Shown here: positions 46,101-54,265 of the stretch, piece by piece
Layout: the number at the start of each line of letters is the position of its first letter
How positions within the stretch are numbered: the first letter of the stretch is position 1
Source of the DNA: Pedobacter sp. R20-19
GTDB lineage: Bacteria; Bacteroidota; Bacteroidia; Sphingobacteriales; Sphingobacteriaceae
Direction of reading: 5' to 3'
Assembly (NCBI RefSeq): GCF_000708265.2
Contig: NZ_JCKI01000007.1
Location: 248,001-312,000 of the forward strand
Length of the DNA: 64,000 nucleotides
Made by a program: the position numbers and the translations under genes
The notes under the pieces: generated by a model
What the model was told of the DNA's origin: nothing
Database searches by the model: none
Seen by the model: only the letters and a program-made list of their open reading frames with translations

Positions 46101-46307
46101 GCTTCAGGTAATAAATCTATTGGTACTGGTGCCGTAGGCGGAATGTTAATTGGAACCATATTTGGTTTATTTGTAATCCCCGCGTTATTTATCATTTTCC
46201 AAAGTTTGCAGGAAAGGATTAGTAACAAATCACCTTTTAATGAAGGAGTTGAAAAGGAACAAACACCAGAAGAATATAAGTTAGCTACCAGTAAAAGCAA
46301 ACACTAA
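43128..46307 (+). CDS. RND multidrug efflux permease, HAE1/AcrB type
   Basis: A 1059-residue proton-driven pump. The start has the family-typical F-I-E-R-P-V-L-S-T-V and Q-Y-P-E-I-A-P-P-T-V. Twelve membrane helices and two large periplasmic loops are present. Helix 4 carries the proton-relay acids in V-V-D-D-A-I-V-V-V-E-A. G-F-V-P-N-E-D-L-G appears in the second half. The length is normal. Export of drugs or hydrophobic toxins is expected. It lies 52 bp after the adaptor and 13 bp before the outer-membrane factor. Confidence 0.96.
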   Translation: MFKKFIERPVLSTVISIIIVILGILGLVTLPISQYPEIAPPTVQVSTSYQGANADVVMNSVVVPLEEQINGVEDMTYMTSTASNDGSATITVNFKLGTNPDLAAVNVQNRVARATSLLPAEVTKSGVITAKRQASNVLIFSLYSDDPSYDQKFLQNYANINIIPQIKRINGVGDASAFGTLDYTMRLWLKPDVMATYGLVPSDVNAALADQNVEAAPGQFGEQGDQAFQYTLKYTGRLKDEAQFGNIIIKTADNGQILRLKDIARIELGAQSYASSVSFNGKPALGIAINQTAGSNASEVISNSIKTLDEAQKVFPKGVHYSTLVNVNDFLDASIEKVIHTLIEAFILVFLVVFIFLQDFRSTLIPAISVPVAIIGTFFFLSLFGFTINLLTLFALVLAIGIVVDDAIVVVEAVHAKLDEGYTDAKKATIDAMDDISGAIISITLVMAAVFIPVSFIQGSSGVFYKQFGLTLAISIILSAVNALTLSPALCALFLKPHTDDHGKKKNFLDRFYIAFNTSFDTVTNKYKKSVSFLSHKKWIVGLGVLFFTIVLVWMMNTTPKGFVPNEDLGTVFSDISLPAGTSQEETNVVISQIDSIAHTIPEIKNSLRVVGRSLISGSGSSYGMVIGRLIPWDERKRDVKAIIGELFAKTANIKGAKIIFFAPPTIQGFGTSGGFEFQLQDKTGGDIKRFNEIGNGFLAALSKRPEIQYASTSFNPNFPQYQIDVNVAKVKQAGLTVADVLGVMQGYYGGVYASNFNKFGKQFRVMYQADAQYRSNEQTLTRIFVRNGSGQMAPVSEFITLTKVYGPQAISRFNLFTSISVTGNPNPGFSSGDALKAVQEVAAQTLPAGYGYEFSGLSREEISGGSQTVFIFLLCIIFVYFLLAAQYESYILPLAVLISLPIGLAGVFVFDKIFGVDNNIYTQITLIMLVGLLAKNAILIVEYAVDRRKRGMSIINAAIDGATARLRPILMTSFAFILGLLPLMLSSGVGASGNKSIGTGAVGGMLIGTIFGLFVIPALFIIFQSLQERISNKSPFNEGVEKEQTPEEYKLATSKSKH

Positions 46308-46320
46308 TTGTTAAGAATAT

Positions 46321-47721
46321 ATGAAACTCAGATATAAGTATTCCATTTTAATCGGCTTTACCATATTAACCTTGAGCGCTTGCGTAACTAAAAAATACGA
46401 ACGCCCGCAGGTTAAAAATGAAGGATTGTACCGAGATATTAATACCTCCGATACCACAACTATGGCAGATTTGCCATGGAAAACGTTGTTCTCTGATACA
46501 ACGCTTCAATCATTAATTCAAAAAGGGATTAATGAGAATTTAGACTTAAAACAAGCCATTGAGCGAATTAAAATTTCAGAGGCTACCTTAAGACAAAGTC
46601 GTGCAGCATTTTTGCCGAGTTTACAGGCAGATGTTTCAGTTACAGATGCCAAACAGGCACAGGCAGCTTTAAATTTTCCTTCTGGCATCAATATTAATCT
46701 AGAAACGCAAACCTATAAGGCACAATTAAGTACGTCTTGGGAAGCCGATATCTGGGGCAAATTGAGTAGCGCAAAAAAAGCAGCATATGCCACTTTATTG
46801 CAAAGTGATGCGACTAGACGAGCAGTTCAAACGCAATTAATCGCAACTATTGCCAATAGCTATTATACGCTGCTGGCCTTAGATAAACAACTGGCCATTA
46901 CTGAACAAACTATTCAAATCAGAATGCAGGATGTTGAAACCATGAAAGCACTAAAAGAAGGTGCCGTTGTAAATGGTGCTGCTGTGGTACAAAGTGAGGC
47001 GAATTTATATGCAGCTCAAGTAACTTTACCAGATTTAAAAAGAAGCATTAAGGAAGCTGAAAATGCTTTGAATATTGCATTAGCGCAGGCTCCTGGAACG
47101 GTTAATAGAACAACATTGGATCAACAAGTTCCTTATGCAGACTTAAAGACTGGGGTTTCTGCTCAGTTATTACAAAATCGCCCGGATGTTATTGCGGCTG
47201 AATTTGGCTTCCGTTCTGCATTTGAGAATACCAATGTAGCTAAAACATACTTCTATCCGGCCCTAACCTTAACAGCTGCCGGGGGCTTAACCAGTTTACA
47301 GTTAAGTAACTTTTTCGACAATTCTATTTTCTACAATTTAGTTGGTGGATTAACCCAGCCTATCTTTGCTAAAGGTGCTAATAAAGCACGTTTAACCACC
47401 GCTCAGGCAAACCAACAAATTGCATTTTACACTTTCCAGCAAGCACTTTTAACTGGCGGACAAGAGGTCTCAAATGCCTTGTATGCTTATCAAACAGCTG
47501 AAGAGAAGGAAACAACCAGGGCAAAACAGATTGCATCATTAACCAAAGCGGTAGACTTCACCAAAGAATTGCTACGCTACAGTTCAGCAACTAATTATAC
47601 TGATGTATTAACCTCTGAACAGAGTTTATTAACAGCTCAATTAAACGGGATTAATGACAGGTTACAAAAATTGCAGTCAGTTGTAAATTTATATCGTGCC
47701 CTGGGTGGCGGATGGAAATAA
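46321..47721 (+). CDS. Outer-membrane efflux lipoprotein, NodT/OprM type
   Basis: A 466-residue TolC-like channel. The signal peptide ends in lipobox L-S-A-C (Cys21). The NodT-family start Y-E-R-P-Q-V is followed by P-W-K-T-L-F-S-D and L-I-Q-K-G-I-N-E-N-L-D-L. Two OEP repeats give the alpha-barrel, with W-E-A-D-I-W-G-K-L near 141 and N-R-P-D-V-I-A-A-E-F near 285. It completes the tripartite efflux complex with the two genes before it. Confidence 0.95.
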   Translation: MKLRYKYSILIGFTILTLSACVTKKYERPQVKNEGLYRDINTSDTTTMADLPWKTLFSDTTLQSLIQKGINENLDLKQAIERIKISEATLRQSRAAFLPSLQADVSVTDAKQAQAALNFPSGININLETQTYKAQLSTSWEADIWGKLSSAKKAAYATLLQSDATRRAVQTQLIATIANSYYTLLALDKQLAITEQTIQIRMQDVETMKALKEGAVVNGAAVVQSEANLYAAQVTLPDLKRSIKEAENALNIALAQAPGTVNRTTLDQQVPYADLKTGVSAQLLQNRPDVIAAEFGFRSAFENTNVAKTYFYPALTLTAAGGLTSLQLSNFFDNSIFYNLVGGLTQPIFAKGANKARLTTAQANQQIAFYTFQQALLTGGQEVSNALYAYQTAEEKETTRAKQIASLTKAVDFTKELLRYSSATNYTDVLTSEQSLLTAQLNGINDRLQKLQSVVNLYRALGGGWK

Positions 47722-47740
47722 TATAATTTTTATTATCATA

Positions 47741-47774
47741 AAAAAGCATCTTGATTTTATTCAAGATGCTTTTT
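47741..47774. terminator. Intrinsic terminator of the RND operon
   Basis: An AAAAAGCATCTTGA stem with its complement, a short T/A loop and an 8-T tract. It lies between the convergent efflux and nadD genes. Confidence 0.9.
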
Positions 47775-47792
47775 TTTATTGATCGAAAGTTT

Positions 47793-48395
47793 CTACTTAT
47801 ACATGCCCTTGCTGTCAATAAAAGCAATTACCTTTTCAGGCAGAAAAAACTGAATGTTTTGATTCTCTTTAATTGATTTACGAATAAACGTTGAAGATAT
47901 TTCCATTAAAGGGGTGTTAGTAAATGTGATTGCCGGGTGATTGGCCCACTCACTCACATCAGCACCTGGACGAGGGTAAACATAAATCTGATAGTTTTTT
48001 AGCAGCACATCATAATTCTTCCACTTTTTAAAAGAGACGAGATTATCTGCTCCCATAATTAACACAAACTCTTTAGCAGGAAATCGCTCTTGTAAATAGG
48101 TTAAGGTATCAATAGTATATGATGGCTTTGGCAAGGAGAATTCAATATCGCTCACCCTAATATTTTCAGTGTTTTCTGTAGCCAGATTTGCCATCTCTAA
48201 GCGATCGTACATATTGGCTAGACCGCTTTTTTCTTTTAGCGGATTATGGGGTGAAACCACTAACCAAACTTCATCCAGCTCAGTATAGTTTGCCATGTAA
48301 TTGGCAATAATTAAATGCCCCGTATGAATGGGGTTATAAGAGCCAAAGAAAAGACCTGTTTTCAGTTTACGGTTTTCAGTATTATTGATCGTCAT
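47793..48395 (-). CDS. nadD: Nicotinate-nucleotide adenylyltransferase
   Basis: A 200-residue nucleotidyltransferase that joins ATP to nicotinate mononucleotide in NAD synthesis. The HxGH-type signature is G-S-Y-N-P-I-H-T-G-H near residue 18, and the second motif I-S-S-T-F-I-R-K-S is near 166. V-S-P-H-N-P-L-K is typical of NadD. It is third in a minus-strand cluster after yicC and gmk, separated from gmk by 124 bp of repeat-like sequence. Confidence 0.95.
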   Translation of the reverse strand: MTINNTENRKLKTGLFFGSYNPIHTGHLIIANYMANYTELDEVWLVVSPHNPLKEKSGLANMYDRLEMANLATENTENIRVSDIEFSLPKPSYTIDTLTYLQERFPAKEFVLIMGADNLVSFKKWKNYDVLLKNYQIYVYPRPGADVSEWANHPAITFTNTPLMEISSTFIRKSIKENQNIQFFLPEKVIAFIDSKGMYK

Positions 48396-48417
48396 TGCTA
48401 GGCTGGATTAAGGGAGC

Positions 48418-48496
48418 TGAAGCAATCTATTTTGCGAGAAAGATTGCTTCACCCTTGTGCGCTTTTCCGTCGCTGCGGTTCGCAATGACGAATTTA
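48418..48496. repeat. Intergenic repeat with hairpin between gmk and nadD
   Basis: aagcaatct and agattgctt flank a short loop (48421-48451), and cgcaatgacgaa follows near 48482. The same elements appear in degenerate form near 24550, so it is a dispersed non-coding repeat. Confidence 0.55.
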
Positions 48497-48519
48497 TTTA
48501 TTAAATCAACTCCAAAAAG

Positions 48520-49089
48520 TTATTTTTTCAAGAAATCCCCTACCAACTGCTCTGCTTCTGCACAGGCTTTATCCAGATCATAATTTTTTAAAATCACATC
48601 AAACTTATCTGCATAAAGCAATTCCTTTTCAGCTTTGATAAAACGTTCCTGAAGTTTTTCCTGGCTATCCGTTCCTCTACCACTTAAGCGTTCCTTTAAA
48701 ACCTCTAAAGATGGTGGCTGAACAAAAATAGCCAAAGCATCTTCTTCATATTTTCTTTTTAAACGAATGCCACCTTCCACATCAATATCAAAAATAACGT
48801 GTTGGTTGTTTTCCCAGATACGTTCTATTTCCGAACGCAAGGTGCCGTAAAAAGTTCCATTATAAACTTCTTCAAACTCAACAAATTCCTGGTGGGCTAC
48901 TTTATGTAAAAACTCTTCCTTTGTAATGAAATAATAATCATTTTCGTGGGTTTCATCACCTCTTAGCTCTCTCGTGGTAGCAGAAATTGAAAAGCTCAGT
49001 TCCGGAAACTTTTTTAAGAGATGATGTACAATTGTAGTTTTACCAGCGCCTGATGGTGCCGAAAATATGATTAATTTACCTTGTTTCAT
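48520..49089 (-). CDS. gmk: Guanylate kinase
   Basis: A 189-residue kinase converting GMP to GDP with ATP. The start at 49089 puts the P-loop F-S-A-P-S-G-A-G-K-T-T at residues 8-18, as in the family; an in-frame TTG 21 bases upstream is less likely. The GMP-binding S-A-T-T-R-E-L-R-G-D-E and E-F-V-E-F-E-E-V-Y-N-G-T-F-Y-G-T are present. It belongs to the yicC-gmk-nadD cluster. Confidence 0.96.
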   Translation of the reverse strand: MKQGKLIIFSAPSGAGKTTIVHHLLKKFPELSFSISATTRELRGDETHENDYYFITKEEFLHKVAHQEFVEFEEVYNGTFYGTLRSEIERIWENNQHVIFDIDVEGGIRLKRKYEEDALAIFVQPPSLEVLKERLSGRGTDSQEKLQERFIKAEKELLYADKFDVILKNYDLDKACAEAEQLVGDFLKK

Positions 49090-49158
49090 TTTTTTAAGAC
49101 TAAAGACCAAAGCCGAAAGATCAAAGCTTTAGTCTTTGAGCTTTAAGCTTTAAGCTTT

Positions 49159-50034
49159 CTATAACACGTTCAGTAATTGTTCTTTAATTTTTTCTAATTC
49201 TTCTTTCATACCTACCACAAATTGTTGCATCTGGGCATCATTGGCTTTTGCACCCATGGTATTAATTTCCCGTCCAATCTCCTGAGAGATAAACCCTAAT
49301 TTTTTACCATTGGCCTCCTTACTGGTTAATGTTTGAAGAAAATAATCACAATGACTTTTCAACCTGGTTTTTTCTTCTGTAATATCAATTTTATCGATAT
49401 AATAGATTAACTCCTGCTCAAACCTGTTTTGATCAATATTTACCTTACCAACGGCATCATCCAGAAACTGCGCAAATTTATCACGAATGACAGTAATCCT
49501 TTTAGGCTCTAATTCCTCAACAGATTTGAAGTAACCTAAAATATTTTTTATTCTAAGTTCAAGATCTGCCTTTAAAACAGCACCTTCATCTTCTCTAAAT
49601 CTATTAAAATTGGTTAAGGCGGTGATAAATATCTGGTACAAATGATTCCATTCATCTTCACTTACGCTTTCCTCTTTATAGCTAATTACTTCAGGAAAAG
49701 TTAACGCAGTTTGAAGTAAATTACTACTTCCGGCATTTAATTCATCATTAACTGCTACGAGTTGATTGTAATAATGGCTCAGTAATGCGGTATTAATGGT
49801 TGCGCCGGTTACCTCTCCACCTGCACGTTCTACATTAATGCTCAAGCTTACTTTTCCTCGCTCAATATCTTTACTGCACACATTGCGTAAAACCAATTCC
49901 TTATCTGAAAAAGCTTTTGGATATTTTAAATTGAGTTCAAGAAACTTACTGTTGAGCGATTTGATTTCGACACTATACTTTGCATTTGCATAATCGGCTG
50001 TAGCTAAGCCGTATCCTGTCATGGATTTTATCAT
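49159..50034 (-). CDS. yicC: YicC-family endoribonuclease
   Basis: A 291-residue protein from the ATG at 50034, giving the family start M-I-K-S-M-T-G-Y-G. YicC_N (about 1-155) is followed by the C-terminal DUF1732-type domain with E-L-I-Y-Y-I-D-K-I-D-I-T-E-E, R-L-K-S-H-C and G-F-I-S-Q-E-I-G-R-E-I-N-T. Members were shown to be RNA-cleaving enzymes linked to stress and small-RNA decay; the activity here is inferred from the family. It precedes gmk, a common pairing. Confidence 0.92.
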   Translation of the reverse strand: MIKSMTGYGLATADYANAKYSVEIKSLNSKFLELNLKYPKAFSDKELVLRNVCSKDIERGKVSLSINVERAGGEVTGATINTALLSHYYNQLVAVNDELNAGSSNLLQTALTFPEVISYKEESVSEDEWNHLYQIFITALTNFNRFREDEGAVLKADLELRIKNILGYFKSVEELEPKRITVIRDKFAQFLDDAVGKVNIDQNRFEQELIYYIDKIDITEEKTRLKSHCDYFLQTLTSKEANGKKLGFISQEIGREINTMGAKANDAQMQQFVVGMKEELEKIKEQLLNVL

Positions 50035-50352
50035 GCGCAAAGATAGAAAAATTAGTTTAGAGTTTGCAGACAGCTATCCGATGTTTGCGAACAGTAAATT
50101 ATAAGCTTAACAAATTGTATGGCATACCTTAACGTTATTTAACAATTAAGAAGGTTAACAAATATTAATTTTATAGAAAAAATAAATACGCGTTGAGTAT
50201 AGCATAATGTGCGCTAAAGCCGTTATTTAATATGGAAACATATTCTTACCAATGAGCATTGAAAACAATGTTCATCATTAGCTATCTGTTACAAGTAAAT
50301 ATATACCTTAAAAAAACAAGAAAATTTATCTGTTGTTAGATTAGAACACTGA
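50035..50352. other. AT-rich gap upstream of yicC
   Basis: No gene, terminator or clear promoter pair seen. It must hold the yicC promoter on the minus strand. Confidence 0.35.
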
Positions 50353-50466
50353 AAGAAAACATACTTTTACGGCAAATCATCTGGATTTAGGCATTTTACT
50401 GATTCTATTGAAGCCTCAAAAGAATTTTTAGAAGTCGAAAACACTTATGATAAATTTGAACTGTAA
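50353..50466 (+). pseudogene. Possible 3' remnant of a small gene
   Basis: An open stretch of 37 codons between two stops has protein-like composition (Y-F-Y-G-K-S-S-G-F-R-H-F-T-D-S-I-E-A-S-K) but no start codon. It may be the decayed end of a gene, or chance. Family not recognised. Confidence 0.3.
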
Positions 50467-50479
50467 ATAAACATACCTA

Positions 50480-51202
50480 ATGAAAATTTTTAAACTGTCA
50501 TTGCTACTTCTTTTGCTTATGCTTACTGGTAATATGCTAAAAGCGCAAGACCTGATTATCAAAGGTGTTGTTTTTGAGAAGGGAACAAATATCAGGGTTG
50601 CGTTGGCAGAAATTACCAACCAAAGAACACAAATGGGCGTGGGCAGTAATGATTTGGGCTTTTTTCAGATTCAGGCACGAGTAGGTGATACACTTTTAAT
50701 TACCAAAAGGAGTTTAAATGATCAGCAGATTGTTGTTCATGGTACACAAGATATTTTGATCTATCTGGTAAGGGGCAGTACCATGCTCGATGAAGTAACC
50801 ATTGTTGGAAGTACTAAAAAGCAAGACCTGGAAGATTTAAAAAGAGATTTTAGAAATAAAGGTGTTTATAACGGAGGGAAATCTTCCGTTCTGTCTTCCG
50901 TTTTTCATCCTTTAAATGGTCTTTATAATTTAATTGGTAAAGATCCAAAGAATGCCCGCAGGTTTAACCGGTATGCGGATAATGAATTAAAGCAAACGCA
51001 AATTGATCAATATTTTAATGGCACTATTATCCAGAATAATACAGATTTAAGGGGAAAAGACCTGGAAACGTTTATGCTCAATTATCGCCCCGATTTTGAA
51101 AAAGCACAACATTGGAACGTTTATGACTACATTAAATACATTAAGGAATCTGCAAAGAAATTTGAAGAAAACCCGGTAAAGGCGAACGATTTAAAGCCTT
51201 AA
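50480..51202 (+). CDS. Secreted protein with carboxypeptidase-like regulatory domain
   Basis: A 240-residue protein with a signal peptide (residues 1-22, ending L-K-A-Q). A CarboxypepD_reg-like beta-sandwich follows (I-K-G-V-V-F-E-K-G-T-N-I-R-V-A-L-A-E-I), with L-G-F-F-Q-I-Q-A near 56 and D-T-L-L-I-T near 66. The C-terminal 140 residues are charged and not recognised. Such small Bacteroidota envelope proteins have no set function. Its stop is directly adjacent to the rnc stop on the other strand, with no gap. Confidence 0.75.
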   Translation: MKIFKLSLLLLLLMLTGNMLKAQDLIIKGVVFEKGTNIRVALAEITNQRTQMGVGSNDLGFFQIQARVGDTLLITKRSLNDQQIVVHGTQDILIYLVRGSTMLDEVTIVGSTKKQDLEDLKRDFRNKGVYNGGKSSVLSSVFHPLNGLYNLIGKDPKNARRFNRYADNELKQTQIDQYFNGTIIQNNTDLRGKDLETFMLNYRPDFEKAQHWNVYDYIKYIKESAKKFEENPVKANDLKP

Positions 51203-51931
51203 TTAGATAGATAAAGCTTCGCAGGCTTTCTCTGCTGCTAGCTTTTCAGCATTTTTCTTATTGTAATCTCTTCCTGTACCAAATTTCTCACCTTCTACCA
51301 GGGCGCTAATGGTAAAAAGCTTTGCACTTTCACCTTCACCATTTTGAACCAATTCAAACATCACATCTTTACCGTGGCGTTGGCACCACTCAATCAATTT
51401 ACTTTTAAAATTGGTTTCAGTAAGTTCTAAGGTATGGATATCAATATGTGGCTTTACAATTCTGCGCAATAAGAACTCTTTGGTAAAATTATACCCTTTA
51501 TCCATGTAGATTGCGCCAATAATTGCCTCAAAAGCATCACCCAACATAGAGTTATGTTTGGTTTGGATGCTCACAGATCTTTGATCAAATTGAATCATCT
51601 TATCAAAACCTATCTTTTTTGCCAGCTGATTTAGGTTTGCCCGGTTTACGATCTTTGATCGCATTTCGGTTAAGAAACCTTCTTCTTTATAAGGATAATG
51701 CTTGAAAAGCAATTCAGCGATTACTGATCCGAGCACGGCATCGCCCAGAAACTCCAGACGTTCATTGCTGCTTCTGCTACCATTTTTTAAAACTTTGGCT
51801 ACAGAGCGATGCCTGAACGCCATTTTATAAAGGGTGACATTACCAGGTACGAAGCCTAAAATGTTTCGCAGCTTTTTAACAAACTCCTTTTCGGGAGAGA
51901 GATAAAGTTTATATAATTTTAATATCGGCAT
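51203..51931 (-). CDS. rnc: Ribonuclease III
   Basis: A 242-residue double-strand RNA endonuclease for rRNA and mRNA processing. The catalytic signature N-E-R-L-E-F-L-G-D-A-V-L-G near residue 60 and the second acidic cluster G-D-A-F-E-A-I-I-G-A-I near 130 are present. A dsRNA-binding domain is at about 168-240 (F-K-S-K-L-I-E-W-C-Q-R and N-K-K-N-A-E-K-L-A-A-E-K-A). It is third in the acpP-fabF-rnc order often found in Bacteroidota. Confidence 0.96.
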   Translation of the reverse strand: MPILKLYKLYLSPEKEFVKKLRNILGFVPGNVTLYKMAFRHRSVAKVLKNGSRSSNERLEFLGDAVLGSVIAELLFKHYPYKEEGFLTEMRSKIVNRANLNQLAKKIGFDKMIQFDQRSVSIQTKHNSMLGDAFEAIIGAIYMDKGYNFTKEFLLRRIVKPHIDIHTLELTETNFKSKLIEWCQRHGKDVMFELVQNGEGESAKLFTISALVEGEKFGTGRDYNKKNAEKLAAEKACEALSI

Positions 51932-52026
51932 TAAATAAATAACACAATTAATGGGCTAATGAGCATATTTAACTAAGTTATCTATTTTTACTTAGCATAC
52001 AAAATTATATAACAAGGCTATTTTAA

Positions 52027-53280
52027 TTAATCTTCGTATTTTTTGAAGATAACTGAAGCATTGTGGCCACCAAAACCAAAAGTATTACTTAGTGCTGCCC
52101 TAACTTCACGTTTCTGAGCTTTATTAAAAGTAAAATTTAATTTCGGATCAAAAGCAGGATCATCTGTAAAGTGATTGATTGTTGGAGGAACAATATCATT
52201 TTTTACAGCTAAAATTGCTGCAATAGCTTCAACAGCCCCAGCGGCTCCTAAAAGGTGCCCTGTCATTGATTTGGTAGAACTGATGTTTAATCGATAAGCA
52301 TCTTCACCAAATAATGTACCTATGGCTTTGGTTTCACTAATATCACCGAGTGGTGTAGAAGTACCATGCACATTGATATAGTCTATATCAGCGGTAGTCA
52401 TACCTGCATCTTTAAGTGCATTTGTCATCACCATTCTGGCACCTAAACCTTCAGGATGTGGTGCAGTGATGTGATTCGCATCAGCACTCATTCCACCACC
52501 TACCAGTTCGGCATAAATTTTTGCACCTCTGGCTTTAGCATGTTCAAGTTCTTCCAGGATAATGGTTCCTGCACCCTCTCCTGCTACAAAGCCATCACGA
52601 TCTTTATCAAAAGGACGGGAAGCTGTTGCAGGATCATCATTACGTGTTGAAAGTGCATGCATGGCGTTAAAGCCACCCATTCCTGCTTCATTAATAATGG
52701 CTTCAGAGCCTCCACTAATAATGACATCAGCCATACCCAAACGGATATAGTTAAAGGCATCAATCATCGCGTTGGTTGATGAAGCACAAGCAGAAACAGT
52801 TGCAAAATTTGGCCCACGTAAGCCATACTTAATTGAGATATGCCCTGGGGCAATATCTATAATCATTTTAGGAATAAAAAATGGATTGTATCTTGGCGTA
52901 CCATCTCCTTTTGCAAAATTAGAGATTTCATCCAGGAAAGTTTTTAATCCACCTATGCCAGCACCCCAGATTACGCCAATTCGGTTGGTATCCAATTTTT
53001 CAAAATCAAAACCACCGTCCTTCACAGCCTCATCTGTAGCTACTAAAGCATATTGTACAAATGGATCAAGCTTACGAGCTTCCTTTTTCTCCAGAAAATC
53101 TTCCGGATTAAAGTTTTTTACTTCGCATGCAAATTTCGTCTTGAACTTTTCAGTATCAAAACCTTTAATAGGAGCAGCGCCACTCACCCCGTTAGTCAAT
53201 CCTTCCCAAAATTCAGGAACATTATTGCCTATAGGAGTGAGCGCACCCAACCCTGTTACTACTACTCTTTTTAATTCCAT
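52027..53280 (-). CDS. fabF: 3-oxoacyl-ACP synthase II
   Basis: A 417-residue condensing enzyme that elongates acyl-ACP with malonyl-ACP. The start R-V-V-V-T-G-L-G-A-L-T-P-I-G is typical. The catalytic Cys is in V-S-A-C-A-S-S-T near 166. The two His are in N-V-H-G-T-S-T-P-L-G-D near 307 and S-M-T-G-H-L-L-G-A-A-G near 344. It follows acpP by 21 bp. Confidence 0.97.
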   Translation of the reverse strand: MELKRVVVTGLGALTPIGNNVPEFWEGLTNGVSGAAPIKGFDTEKFKTKFACEVKNFNPEDFLEKKEARKLDPFVQYALVATDEAVKDGGFDFEKLDTNRIGVIWGAGIGGLKTFLDEISNFAKGDGTPRYNPFFIPKMIIDIAPGHISIKYGLRGPNFATVSACASSTNAMIDAFNYIRLGMADVIISGGSEAIINEAGMGGFNAMHALSTRNDDPATASRPFDKDRDGFVAGEGAGTIILEELEHAKARGAKIYAELVGGGMSADANHITAPHPEGLGARMVMTNALKDAGMTTADIDYINVHGTSTPLGDISETKAIGTLFGEDAYRLNISSTKSMTGHLLGAAGAVEAIAAILAVKNDIVPPTINHFTDDPAFDPKLNFTFNKAQKREVRAALSNTFGFGGHNASVIFKKYED

Positions 53281-53301
53281 TTATACTGAAAAAGCGTAAT
53301 T

Positions 53302-53538
53302 CTATTTAACGTTTTTTTCCAAATAAGCAATTGCTTGACCAACTGTACCGATGGTTTCAGCCTGATCATCAGGAATAGCTACATTAAATTCTTTTTCAAA
53401 TTCCATAATCAATTCTACGGTATCTAAAGAATCTGCACCCAAATCGTTGGTGAATGAAGCCTCTGGCGTAACTTCGCTTTCGTCAACACCTAGTTTTTCT
53501 ACGATAATAGCCTTAACTCTTGAAGCAATATCAGACAT
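53302..53538 (-). CDS. acpP: Acyl carrier protein
   Basis: A 78-residue acidic carrier protein. The phosphopantetheine-accepting Ser is in D-L-G-A-D-S-L-D-T-V-E-L near residue 38. The four-helix length and acidity are standard. It leads the acpP-fabF-rnc operon behind a two-element promoter. Confidence 0.97.
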   Translation of the reverse strand: MSDIASRVKAIIVEKLGVDESEVTPEASFTNDLGADSLDTVELIMEFEKEFNVAIPDDQAETIGTVGQAIAYLEKNVK

Positions 53539-53571
53539 AATTTTATAATTTAATGGTTAAATAATTCTGTG

Positions 53572-53602
53572 CAAAGAAAAATAAATTCTTACAATTTTCA
53601 AA
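53572..53602 (-). promoter_or_regulatory. acpP promoter (-33 TTTG, -7 TTTCTTTG)
   Basis: On the minus strand TTTG (53599-53602) and TTTCTTTG (53572-53579, one mismatch to TAnnTTTG) are 19 bases apart, the standard spacing. The acpP ATG is 33 bases further. Confidence 0.65.
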
Positions 53603-53695
53603 TGTTTTTATTTCACTACCTTAATTTGGCTCTGAAATAACAAGCGAATATAGAATTAGTTTTTTAATTTCGTTCTGTAAATAATTTATTTCGAT

Positions 53696-54115
53696 TTGAA
53701 CAGAACTTACCTAAAATTAACCTTAGACCTTGATTTCATACTCATTGCGATTACAGCACCACTGAAAGACTACGTGTTATGCCACAAAATTAATACGCGA
53801 TTGAACACGCAATTCGAAAAAATAGAAGACCATGAAATATTTTTTAACATCGATCAACCTGCCTGGGCTTTCTCTAAATATTACTTTTTTGTTGAGCAAG
53901 GTGAGATAGAATACTATTTAATTAGCAACAGAAGCAGCGACGGGCTGCTCATTCCAGAGATGGGAAATGTTGATTTTTTCATCATTATAAAAGAATTTAT
54001 TGACCAGGAAGATTTGAATTATTTAATTAACGGGCTCAACAAACTCCCTGATATACAGGTAGCTGCAAAAATTGATCCCACCAAGTTAAAGAGTAAAGAG
54101 AATTTGGTAATATAA
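53696..54115 (+). CDS. IPExxxVDY-family protein
   Basis: A 139-residue protein containing L-I-P-E-M-G-N-V-D-F-F near residue 84, the motif that names this Bacteroidota family. The start is a TTG codon giving M-N-R-T-Y-L-K-L-T-L-D-L-D-F; no in-frame ATG or GTG is nearby. Family function is unknown. The position just before pyk is shared by relatives as far as I recall. It looks cytoplasmic, with no signal peptide. Confidence 0.85.
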   Translation: MNRTYLKLTLDLDFILIAITAPLKDYVLCHKINTRLNTQFEKIEDHEIFFNIDQPAWAFSKYYFFVEQGEIEYYLISNRSSDGLLIPEMGNVDFFIIIKEFIDQEDLNYLINGLNKLPDIQVAAKIDPTKLKSKENLVI

Positions 54116-54144
54116 AAATTATATACTTGGTGTATTAAATACAC

Positions 54145-54152
54145 TATATTTG
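54145..54152 (+). promoter_or_regulatory. Candidate -7 promoter element TATATTTG of pyk
   Basis: An exact TAnnTTTG match directly after a palindrome, GTGTATT-A-AATACAC (54130-54144). It leaves a 5' leader of about 108 bases before the pyk ATG. Confidence 0.6.
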
Positions 54153-54265
54153 AGGGTTATAAACGACGAAACAAAGAACAAAATATATAAAACTTAATGC
54201 AGTTTAATTATTTTTGATAATAATTAGCGCTACAATTAACTGCATTGTTAAAATCAATTAATTAA

